The notes under the pieces are model-generated. The model searched no databases and was not told the origin of the DNA. It was given only the letters and a program-made list of their open reading frames with translations. A DNA stretch of 64,000 bases from Armatimonadota bacterium (GTDB taxonomy: Bacteria > Armatimonadota > DTGP01 > JAKQQT01), in NCBI GenBank assembly GCA_036504095.1, contig DASXVS010000080.1, forward strand, positions 186,001 to 250,000, read 5' to 3'. The position numbers were made by a program, and so were the translations under genes. Below, one piece after another: positions 33,526-41,092 of the stretch. Each line of letters starts with the position of its first letter. Position 1 is the stretch's first letter.

Positions 33526-35130
33526 ATGCGATCCGACCCGGTACCATCACCCACGCCTGCGATATCCCCGAAAGAATGGCGAAACGTTGCGCTCATCTGG
33601 ATCGGGGCCCTGCTGCTGTGGATTCCATTTTACTGGCACGCGCGCCCGATAGCCCTCCAGGATCCGGACGCCCAGGACTATGCTCAAATTGCCCGCAATG
33701 TGGCCGAGGGCAAGGGCTTCATCACCAGCATCATGCCGTTGGGCGGCCTCGAGTGGATGAAGCAGACCGGCCGCCTCGGTCAGCCATGGTGGAACCTCCA
33801 CCGGTTTCCGCTGCCGTCCCTGATACAGGCCGGGTTGATGAAGGTCGTCGGCCCGCGCGATTTCGCAATCAGCCTGTCCTCGGCGCTGTTCTTTTTCTTC
33901 GCCATACCGCTGGTCTACCTGTTCGCGCGGAGGATGTTCTCACACCGGGTAGCGCTGCTGTCCACGTTTCTGTTCGCGTTCAACGGCGGGCAATTGGGCG
34001 ATTCGATCACCGGGCTCACGGAACCCGCCGCACTGTTCTTCTTCCTCGCGGCGCTGTACCTGGTGCTATGGCCCTCGAGATGGTGGCACATACCGCTCGC
34101 CGGCCTCATCACCGGCCTGGCGTTTCTCAACCGCTACAGCGTCGCTTTGTATGCCCTGCCGATGCTGATTCTCATCTGGAAGACGCATCGCCGGCGTCCT
34201 CTGGCCGCCGCGCTGGAGTTCGTTGTCCCGGCCGCGGCGGTGGCGTTTCCCTGGCTGTACCGAAACTACCTTCTGGCGGGCGACCCGCTGTTCAGCCTTA
34301 CAACGGCGTTGATGGTGCGATACATGACCGCCGCGAGCCCGCACACACACGACTGGTATCAGTTCATCTACGAGAAACCGGCGCATTTCTGGATGGCACA
34401 CCCGGGTTGGACGGTTAAGAAGTGGTTGATCCAGACCGGCGACCTCTGGTGGAACAACATCGACAGCATCGGAGACCTTGGCAAGGTGTTTCCCTTCTTC
34501 GTCGTCAGCACACTGCGGCCTATGGTGAACGAGGCCCAGCGCCTGCGCCGATGGCTGCTGGGCGTCTTCGTTCTGCACTTCGTGACGCTTGGGCTCCTGT
34601 CCAACATCCCGCGCTACTACGCGATATTCACGCCGTTTCTCATCATCTACGCGGCGGACGCCCTCCTGTGGATATGGGACCAGGTGCGACCAGGCCTCTC
34701 GCCGTCCCGCGCGTCCTTTGCCGTCTTTGTCACGGTACCGCTGTTGTTTGGCTCTCTGTACATCATCGGCCCCCCGCGCCGACCCCGCGAGGACCGCACC
34801 TGGGTGGAATGGAAACTCAACAACCAGCGATGGATCCACACCTCAACGCCCAAGGGCGCCATCATACTGAGCGACGTCCCCTGGAGCGTGGCCTGGTACG
34901 GCTACCGGCGCAGTCTACCTCTACCGCCCACCCCCGCCGACCTGCCGCGGTTCGCCGATTATGGCGTGACCCCCGACGGCATTTACCTGAAATCCCCGCG
35001 AAAGCGCATGAATGTACCGGACGGATGGGACGAATGGCGTGTTGTACAATTTGGACGCCTGCCGCTGCCCGGCTATGGGCCGCCGCACGTGTTCCCGGAC
35101 CAAAGCGTGTACTACGCTCGCCTGCGATGA
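33526..35130 (+). CDS. ArnT/PMT-type membrane glycosyltransferase
   Basis: About 534 residues and 10 to 12 membrane segments. The first outer loop carries the acidic motif of GT39/GT83 enzymes (QDPDAQDYAQIARNVAEGKGF), in which the Asp residues bind the polyprenyl-phosphate sugar donor. A C-terminal soluble part follows the last segment (about residue 430). It should move a sugar from undecaprenyl phosphate to an outer-face acceptor. It belongs with the GT9 and methyltransferase genes upstream. Confidence 0.82.
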   Translation: MRSDPVPSPTPAISPKEWRNVALIWIGALLLWIPFYWHARPIALQDPDAQDYAQIARNVAEGKGFITSIMPLGGLEWMKQTGRLGQPWWNLHRFPLPSLIQAGLMKVVGPRDFAISLSSALFFFFAIPLVYLFARRMFSHRVALLSTFLFAFNGGQLGDSITGLTEPAALFFFLAALYLVLWPSRWWHIPLAGLITGLAFLNRYSVALYALPMLILIWKTHRRRPLAAALEFVVPAAAVAFPWLYRNYLLAGDPLFSLTTALMVRYMTAASPHTHDWYQFIYEKPAHFWMAHPGWTVKKWLIQTGDLWWNNIDSIGDLGKVFPFFVVSTLRPMVNEAQRLRRWLLGVFVLHFVTLGLLSNIPRYYAIFTPFLIIYAADALLWIWDQVRPGLSPSRASFAVFVTVPLLFGSLYIIGPPRRPREDRTWVEWKLNNQRWIHTSTPKGAIILSDVPWSVAWYGYRRSLPLPPTPADLPRFADYGVTPDGIYLKSPRKRMNVPDGWDEWRVVQFGRLPLPGYGPPHVFPDQSVYYARLR

Positions 35131-35204
35131 TGCCGCCCGCATTTTTGCGCGGCAAATCGGTGTAACCGGGCACTCGTCATCGGGCGTATCAGGTAATAAA
35201 TCTA

Positions 35205-35222
35205 CCGGGGCCGCGGCCCCGG
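35205..35222. repeat. GC-rich palindrome before the carbonic-anhydrase-like gene
   Basis: CCGGGGCCGCGGCCCCGG is a perfect 18-base palindrome ending just before the ribosome site (AGGAGG). It has no T run and is probably too close to the start to be a terminator; it could limit translation. Confidence 0.4.
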
Positions 35223-35236
35223 CCACAGGAGGCACC

Positions 35237-35794
35237 ATGATCTTCGAGCCAGTCAGACCCAGTGTCCCCGACACATCCGTGTCCGAGCCCGCCGGGAATC
35301 CCGAAGCGAATGCGGATTTTGTCAGCCGCCATCAATGGAGCGCCGAACGGCCGTCCGCGCTGGTCATCGCGTGTTCCGACGGCCGCATGCGCGCGCATCT
35401 GGACGATTTTCTCAACAACCATCTCGGCATCAACGCCTACGACAGGCTGTACGTTCCCGGCGGACCGGGGGGCCTGGCCGGCGGCGCCGCAGAGTTTTCC
35501 CGTGCGGCGCAGATGGTGAGCGAATGCCAGTTCCTGGTGAAATCCCACGGAACCAGCGAAGTCATCCTCATCTTCCACGGTGCGGCGCCGGACGGGCCGG
35601 ACGAGGCTGTTTGCGCCGATTATTCCCGCAAACACTCAGATCGCGCTCGCGTGCCGCAAATGCAGGATACGGACCTGAAAGAGTTGCTCCGCACCGCCTT
35701 CTCCGGGCCGGATGCCCCAAAGGTGCGGGCCTTCAATGCCAACGTGACGGCCGCCGGAAAGGTCCTGTTCACGCGCCTGGATTGTGGCCGGTAA
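35237..35794 (+). CDS. Beta-carbonic-anhydrase-like protein lacking one zinc cysteine
   Basis: About 185 residues with AGGAGG before the ATG. LVIACSDGRMRAHLDDFL holds the beta-class CxDxR motif (Cys 46, Asp 48, Arg 50), followed by LYVPGGPGGL in the usual R-N-A-G position. The second zinc site, normally GHxxCG, reads FHGAAPDG: the His is present (114) but the Cys is replaced by Ala. Normal CO2 hydration is therefore doubtful, and a relative with another role is possible. It is preceded by the envelope glycan genes and followed by HtrA. Confidence 0.7.
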   Translation: MIFEPVRPSVPDTSVSEPAGNPEANADFVSRHQWSAERPSALVIACSDGRMRAHLDDFLNNHLGINAYDRLYVPGGPGGLAGGAAEFSRAAQMVSECQFLVKSHGTSEVILIFHGAAPDGPDEAVCADYSRKHSDRARVPQMQDTDLKELLRTAFSGPDAPKVRAFNANVTAAGKVLFTRLDCGR

Positions 35795-35958
35795 ACCGCC
35801 CGCCTGCACGCAAGCACAATAGCGGTTTCCCCTTCACCCGCTATGCTCAATTTGGGAACCAAACGGGCCCGATATACGACTTATACTGTGGACGGGATGC
35901 CTCGGCTCGCCGGGGTACCCGCCCCTCGCAACATATGACATCTGGAGGTAGATCCGAA

Positions 35959-37581
35959 ATGCACAAACAAGATGGGTTCTGGCAGAAGCCTTCCAACACA
36001 GTTTTGATGGTTATCAGTGTTTTGGCTTTGGGTTTCTCGCTCGTGGCGCTTTTCCGCCGTGACGCGATCGAAACCGCCTCGGCGCAGCAGGCGGCTGCAA
36101 CCACCGGCAAGCAGCGCGTCGCCCTGGGCGTCCTGCAGGACGGTTTCGTGGGAATCGCCGATGCGGTGGAGCCGAGCGTGGTGAGCATCGAGGCGACGAC
36201 GAGGCCGGATGCCAACGCCACCCCCGATTCCGGCGACAACGGGGACAACAGCGCCCCGTTCCAACTCCCGGACCCGTTCGGGTTTTTCCGAAACTCGCCT
36301 AATCAGCCCTCCCCCCAGCCGCAGCCCCGAATGGGCATCAGCACCGGCAGCGGCGTTATCGTGCGCGTGGACGGCAACACCTGCTACGTGCTGACAAACC
36401 TCCATGTGGTGGATGGCGCCAGCAAGATCCAGGTCATCCTGGCCGGCAAGGACGGCGAGAAGGTAGACGGCAAGGTCGTCGGTTCCGATGACAAGACCGA
36501 CCTCGCGTTGATCAGCATGGCGACGCCGGCGGGCGTTACACGGGCCAATATCCCCAAGCTGGCGGACTCCAATAAGGTGAAGGTCGGCCAGTGGGCCATC
36601 GCCATCGGCAACCCGCTGGGCGTTGGCGAAACGCTGACGGTGGGCGTCATCAGCGCCACCGGGCGCGAATTGTCCGGCGTGGAAGGGTTCAAAGATTATC
36701 GCGACATGATCCAGACGGACGCCAGCATCAACCCCGGAAACTCCGGCGGACCGCTGGTGGACATCAACGGTGACGTGATCGGCATCAACACGGCCATCGC
36801 CAGCCCGAACCGCGGCGGCGTGGGCATCGGCTTCGCCATTCCAATCAACGTGGCCAAGAGCATTCTGGATCAGTTGATCTCCAAGGGCAGCGTAACGCGC
36901 GGCTACCTGGGCGTCGCTGTGAGCCAGATGAACCGCAAGCTCAGCCCTGAACTGAAGAAGTATTACGGCGTTGAGTATGGCGCGCTTGTGGAACAGGTGA
37001 ACGACAACACCCCCGCCGCCAAGGCAGGCGTTAAGCCCGAGGACGTCATCACCTCCTGGAACGGTCAGAAGATCGCGGACTTCGACGACCTTGAGGCCGC
37101 CGTTACGTCCACGCCTCCCGGTCGCCAGGTGGATCTGGTGGTCGTGCGCGGCGGCAAGCAGGTCACGCTTAAGGTGACGACCGAGAAGCGCAAGTCGGAA
37201 GAGGAACTGGCCAAGGACATCAACGGCGCGCCGTCGCCCGGCGCCGCGGATCAGCCCGGCAAGGAGACCAAACTCGCCACGCTCGGCATGTCCGTAAGCT
37301 CATTGTCCCCGCAGGACGCGCAGCGCCTCGGCCTGGACGCGGCCATCAAGGGCGTGCTCGTCACGAAGTGGGACCTCAGCGGTCCCGCCTACGAAGCGGG
37401 CATCCCTCCGGGCAGCGTGATCCTTCGCGTCGGACGCACTCCCACGCCGACGGTTTCGGCCCTGATGGCCGCCATCAAGAACGTGAAGCCGGGCGAAGCG
37501 ATCATCATGCAGGTGAACGCGCCCAGCGCCAGCGGCGGACGCAGCACCGGCATCCGGACGATCAAGCCCGAAGCGAAGTGA
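35959..37581 (+). CDS. HtrA/DegP-type trypsin-like serine protease with two PDZ domains
   Basis: About 540 residues with GGAGG upstream. A single membrane anchor (SNTVLMVISVLALGFSLVALF) places the protease outside the membrane. The triad is His in TNLHVV, Asp in DDKTDLALI and Ser in NPGNSGGPL. The first PDZ spans about residues 310-405 (RGYLGVAVSQMNRKLS), the second about 440-535. It degrades or refolds damaged envelope proteins. A GGAACC-N16-CGAC sequence about 100 bases upstream is compatible with control by an ECF sigma factor, but weakly. Confidence 0.92.
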   Translation: MHKQDGFWQKPSNTVLMVISVLALGFSLVALFRRDAIETASAQQAAATTGKQRVALGVLQDGFVGIADAVEPSVVSIEATTRPDANATPDSGDNGDNSAPFQLPDPFGFFRNSPNQPSPQPQPRMGISTGSGVIVRVDGNTCYVLTNLHVVDGASKIQVILAGKDGEKVDGKVVGSDDKTDLALISMATPAGVTRANIPKLADSNKVKVGQWAIAIGNPLGVGETLTVGVISATGRELSGVEGFKDYRDMIQTDASINPGNSGGPLVDINGDVIGINTAIASPNRGGVGIGFAIPINVAKSILDQLISKGSVTRGYLGVAVSQMNRKLSPELKKYYGVEYGALVEQVNDNTPAAKAGVKPEDVITSWNGQKIADFDDLEAAVTSTPPGRQVDLVVVRGGKQVTLKVTTEKRKSEEELAKDINGAPSPGAADQPGKETKLATLGMSVSSLSPQDAQRLGLDAAIKGVLVTKWDLSGPAYEAGIPPGSVILRVGRTPTPTVSALMAAIKNVKPGEAIIMQVNAPSASGGRSTGIRTIKPEAK

Positions 37582-37640
37582 GGTGACGGGTGACAGGTGT
37601 CAGGTGACTGGTACCCGCGCCCAAGGAAAATCGGTGAACT

Positions 37641-37680
37641 GGGAAGCGGTCCGGAAACGGGCCGCTTCCCTTCTTTATTT
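37641..37680 (+). terminator. Intrinsic terminator after the HtrA gene
   Basis: A 12-bp stem (GGGAAGCGGTCC with one G-T pair) and a six-base loop, followed by TTCTTTATTT. Confidence 0.9.
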
Positions 37681-37814
37681 GGGGGAGCGGCGCAAACGTC
37701 ACAACCGATCAGGCATTCATATTAACACCGGGGATGGGTCATCGTGATACATCAGAATGGACTACAATCACGTCAGATTGATTAGCGTTCTTTCTTTGAG
37801 CGAGGAGGAATTGA

Positions 37815-38627
37815 TCCAGCGGCCAGTACGTGGAGGACGAAATCCTTTACGACGCCTTCGGAAACGTGGTGATGCGCGACCTCTCCACGGTCGGCGACTA
37901 CACCGTTCCCACCCCCACCCCGTTCCTCTGGGGCGGCAGCCACCAGTACCAGGCGGACTACGAGAGCGGTCTAATGCTGCTGGGCAACCGCTACTACGAT
38001 CCTGCCATCGGCCGGTTCATTAGTCAGGACCCGGCGCAAGACGAGAGCAACTGGTATTCGTATTGCGGCAACAACCCGCTGGTCGCGGTGGACCCGAGCG
38101 GGCTGACTGAGAAAAAGGATCAAACGGCTTTGATTGTGATTGCCGATACCAAGGTTGGCAAGATGCAAGGTGCAAACGACCGTGCTGTCCAGAATCTCGC
38201 CAAGACGGCGGCTGGCTATTATGATGCCGAAGGATATGGCTCAGTCAAGATTCGTACAAACCCCACGGAGAAGCAGGTAGACCTCGCCTTGGCGGACAAG
38301 TCCGTGAACGCGCTCACATGGATTGGCCACGAAGCCTTCCCTGGCGCTGTCTCTGTCAACCCCGGGAAAGGTGGAAAAGGCAGCGATGGCATGCGCGGAG
38401 CCGATTTCGAGAGGGCATTGAGCGGACGGAAACTCGATGAGGCTCGATTCTTCGCTTGTCATTCAAATCACAACTACGAACTCCGGGACGGAATAGTTGG
38501 CCCCGGCGGCCACTGGACGGGGGCTGACGGATTCTACCAGCCTGTCACCGGAATAAACTCGAGCATCCGCGGCCTCAAAACGCTGTATGAGTACGAACGC
38601 GAGCGTGCAATTATGAACGGCTGGTAG
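37815..38627 (+). pseudogene. Orphan Rhs C-terminal tip with caspase-like toxin domain
   Basis: The frame opens just after a stop and has only a GTG (37830) as possible start, without a suitably placed ribosome site, so this looks like the displaced end of a full Rhs protein. Counting from that GTG, residues 1-92 are the end of the Rhs core (YDAFGNVV, GLMLLGNRYYDPAIGRFISQDP, then NPLVAVDPSGL). Residues 95-265 are the variable tip: a strand (ALIVIAD), a helix, a strand (SVKIRT), ALTWIGHEAF with His 167 and ARFFACHSN with Cys 210. This order suits a caspase/CHAT/C80-like cysteine peptidase. The fold call is inference. It ends nine bases before a small membrane protein gene. Confidence 0.7.
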
Positions 38628-38636
38628 GGGGATTCT

Positions 38637-38789
38637 ATGCGCAGTTCACATCCCAATGGGTCAAGCGACGTTCGCCAATTCATGCGAGGTGTCTTTCTCT
38701 TTGTATTGTGCCTTGTGATTGTACTGGTTATTGGCGTGCTCCTCACAGTGGCGCTTTCAATCGTGCAGCACCCGTTACGCCATATGTAG
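38637..38789 (+). CDS. 50-residue single-span membrane protein, candidate immunity partner
   Basis: A short gene placed nine bases after the Rhs tip, with TAGGGGGA just before the ATG. A polar N-terminus of 18 residues (MRSSHPNGSSDVRQFMRG) leads to one hydrophobic helix (VFLFVLCLVIVLVIGVLLTV) and a short tail. Rhs toxin tips are almost always followed by a specific immunity gene, and this is the only candidate here. Its small size and lack of known family make the role an inference. Confidence 0.55.
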   Translation: MRSSHPNGSSDVRQFMRGVFLFVLCLVIVLVIGVLLTVALSIVQHPLRHM

Positions 38790-38855
38790 CCAACCAGGCA
38801 GACGAGTGCCCGACAAGCCCAGGACAACCGGCAAATATGACCGAGTCAGGCTTAC

Positions 38856-38972
38856 CTGCTTGGCAACCGCTACTACGATCCCGCCATCGGCCGGTTCATC
38901 AGCCAGGACCCGGCGCAGGACGAAAGCAACTGGTACGCCTACTGCGGCAACAACCCGCTGGTAGCGGTGGAC
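38856..38972 (+). pseudogene. Rhs core relic
   Basis: Encodes LLGNRYYDPAIGRFISQDPA and onwards to NPLVAVD in one frame. It is about 91 percent identical in DNA to 37977-38093, with almost all differences at synonymous positions and one changed residue (Ser to Ala). The frame then runs out of homology, with no tip domain. It is the remains of another Rhs end left by recombination. Confidence 0.8.
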
Positions 38973-39049
38973 TCCTATCCCCATCCCCCATCCCCCAACG
39001 TCCCTTGCCCTCCTCGCCGCCTCGCGCCATACTTAGGCTTAACTAGGTT

Positions 39050-39076
39050 GCCACGGCCGAACCAAAGGGCCGTGGC
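39050..39076 (+). promoter_or_regulatory. Hairpin in the pckA leader
   Basis: GCCACGGCC, a nine-base loop, and GGCCGTGGC, ending about 23 bases before the pckA start. No T run. It could be a leader structure or the end of an upstream transcript. Confidence 0.4.
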
Positions 39077-39099
39077 GCGCGTATCGTCGGGAGGCAGCT

Positions 39100-40701
39100 A
39101 TGCAGGTTATGGGCAGATTTCAGAGCAGGGTGGGACTCGAGGCCCACGGTATCCAGAACGTTCAGTCGGTGTATTGGAACCTTTCAACTTCTCTCCTCTA
39201 TGAAGAGGCCATCCGCCGGCGGGAGGGGCGCCTCGCCCATCTGGGGCCGCTGGTGGTCCGCACCGGCACTCACACGGGCCGCGCACCCAACGACAAGTTC
39301 ATCGTGAAGGAGCCGTCCAGCGAGAACGCCGTCGCATGGGGCAAGGTTAACAAGCCGATGGACCCCGCCAATTTCGAGCGCCTCAAGGGCCGCATGCTGG
39401 CCTATCTCCAGGGCAAGGACCTCTTCGTGCAGGACTGCTTCGCCGGCGCCGATCCGCGCTACCGGCTTCCCATCCGCGTCATCACGGAGACCGCCTGGCA
39501 CAGCCTCTTTGCGCGCAACATGTTCATTCAGGCGCAGCCGGAGGAACTTGTCGATCACGAACCGCAGTTCACGGTCATCAACGCCCCCAATTTCCACGCG
39601 ATTCCGGAGGTCGACGGCACCCGCAGCGAAGTGTTCGTAGTCATTAATTTCGGCCAGCGGCTCATCCTCATCGGCGGTTCCGAGTACGCCGGTGAGATTA
39701 AGAAATCCATCTTCACGCTGCTGAATTTCCTGCTGCCGCAGAAGGACGTCCTGTCCATGCACTGCTCGGCCAATATCGGAACCGGCGGAGACGTAACGAT
39801 CTTCTTCGGCCTCTCCGGCACCGGCAAAACGACCCTCAGCGCCGACCCCGAACGCCAGCTCATCGGCGATGACGAGCACGGCTGGAGTGACCACGGCGTC
39901 TTCAATTTCGAGGGCGGCTGCTACGCCAAGGTGATCCGCCTGTCCGCCGAGAGCGAACCGCAGATTTACCAGACCACGCGCCGCTTCGGCACGGTCCTGG
40001 AGAACGTGGGCTTCGACAGCGACACGGGGCGCCTCAACCTGGATGACGACAGCCTCACGGAGAACACCCGCGCCGCGTACCCCCTCACCCACATCCCGAA
40101 TATCAAACGCGACGGCCTCGGACCGCACCCCACCAACATCATCATGCTCACCGCCGATGCGTTCGGCGTTCTGCCCCCCGTGGCCCGGCTGACCCCCGAG
40201 CAGGCGATGTACCACTTCCTCAGCGGATACACAGCCAAAGTCGCCGGCACCGAGAAGGGCGTTACGGAGCCGCAGGCCACCTTCAGCACGTGCTTCGGCG
40301 CGCCGTTCATGGTCCTCGACCCGACTGTCTATGCGCGGCTCCTGGGTGAACGGATCAAAAAGCACAACGCGAACGTCTGGCTCATCAACACTGGCTGGAC
40401 GGGCGGCCCGTACGGCACCGGCAAACGGTTCCGCATCGAGCACACCCGCGCGATGGTGCGTTCGGCGCTCGACGGAAGCCTCGCCGAGGCGCCGACCGCC
40501 AGGGACCCGTTCTTCGGCCTGAATGTCCCGACAGCATGTCCCAACGTACCGCCGGAGGTTCTCAACCCGCGCAACACCTGGGCGGACCGCGATGCCTACG
40601 ACGCTCAGGCGCGCAAACTCGCCGGGATGTTCGTCGATAACTTCAAGTCGTTTGAGAGCGAGACCACGCCCGAGGTGAAAGCAGCCGGCCCGCAGGGCTA
40701 A
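39100..40701 (+). CDS. pckA: Phosphoenolpyruvate carboxykinase (ATP)
   Basis: A 533-residue enzyme that turns oxaloacetate and ATP into PEP, the entry to gluconeogenesis. It has the substrate loop RTGTHTGRAPNDKFIV, the P-loop FFGLSGTGKTTLS, the metal-binding LIGDDEHGW and the late NTGWTGGPYGTGKRF adenine-binding stretch. Length is normal. GGGAGG stands before the ATG. It has its own terminator. Confidence 0.96.
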   Translation: MQVMGRFQSRVGLEAHGIQNVQSVYWNLSTSLLYEEAIRRREGRLAHLGPLVVRTGTHTGRAPNDKFIVKEPSSENAVAWGKVNKPMDPANFERLKGRMLAYLQGKDLFVQDCFAGADPRYRLPIRVITETAWHSLFARNMFIQAQPEELVDHEPQFTVINAPNFHAIPEVDGTRSEVFVVINFGQRLILIGGSEYAGEIKKSIFTLLNFLLPQKDVLSMHCSANIGTGGDVTIFFGLSGTGKTTLSADPERQLIGDDEHGWSDHGVFNFEGGCYAKVIRLSAESEPQIYQTTRRFGTVLENVGFDSDTGRLNLDDDSLTENTRAAYPLTHIPNIKRDGLGPHPTNIIMLTADAFGVLPPVARLTPEQAMYHFLSGYTAKVAGTEKGVTEPQATFSTCFGAPFMVLDPTVYARLLGERIKKHNANVWLINTGWTGGPYGTGKRFRIEHTRAMVRSALDGSLAEAPTARDPFFGLNVPTACPNVPPEVLNPRNTWADRDAYDAQARKLAGMFVDNFKSFESETTPEVKAAGPQG

Positions 40702-41092
40702 GCTCGCTCGTCGGTTGATAAACGGGGAAACGATCCCAATGCGGATCGTTTCCCCGTTTTGCCGTGGAAGGGGACCCTGTCACGGCGGCGGTGTTCAGTG
40801 GCCCGCCATTGTCGTGTCTCCCCGCGCGCATGCACCGGCTCGAGGAGTGTGATAAACTCGAAGAGTCCGCAGCGCCATGGCAACGTCGTACCCGTTGCGG
40901 CGGCAACGGTGGGACACTGGCGAGCGACGCTCCGGGACCTGGGCCACACGCGCCCGGAACGCTCCGCCTGCTCACCCCGTGCAAGCTCTCGACCCTGGCA
41001 GATCCGCTGATAATGGCTTCGTCAACTGGGAACGCGAGGCTCGCACACGCAACCCGGCCGGCAAAGGCGCCGGCGATGGAGGTACAGATCCC
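40702..41092. other. Intergenic region between pckA and the sedolisin gene
   Basis: The first 60 bases hold the pckA terminator. The remaining 330 bases are open in the sedolisin frame, but the predicted peptide is Arg/Pro-rich without a signal sequence and looks non-coding. No clear promoter was found. Confidence 0.5.
40721..40762 (+). terminator. Intrinsic terminator after pckA
   Basis: A perfect 16-bp stem (AACGGGGAAACGATCC) with a six-base loop; the right arm ends CCCCGTTTTG. The stem uses the same GGGGAAACG words seen at 43284 and 63180-63340. Confidence 0.88.

Noticed and set aside
35335-35958. Upstream extension of the HtrA frame across the carbonic-anhydrase-like gene
   Set aside because: Overlaps a supported gene in another frame; the ATG at 35959 has a ribosome site and is followed by a proper membrane anchor.
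37757-38023. A small gene starting at ATG 37757 before the Rhs tip
   Set aside because: After about 20 residues it runs through the Rhs core in the wrong frame with Arg/Pro-rich sequence; the Rhs frame is the coding one.
39184-40443. A 419-codon frame antisense to pckA
   Set aside because: Shadow frame of a certain gene.
40877-41092. A longer N-terminus for the sedolisin protein
   Set aside because: The extra 72 residues have no signal peptide and would bury the real one; GTG 41093 has a good ribosome site.
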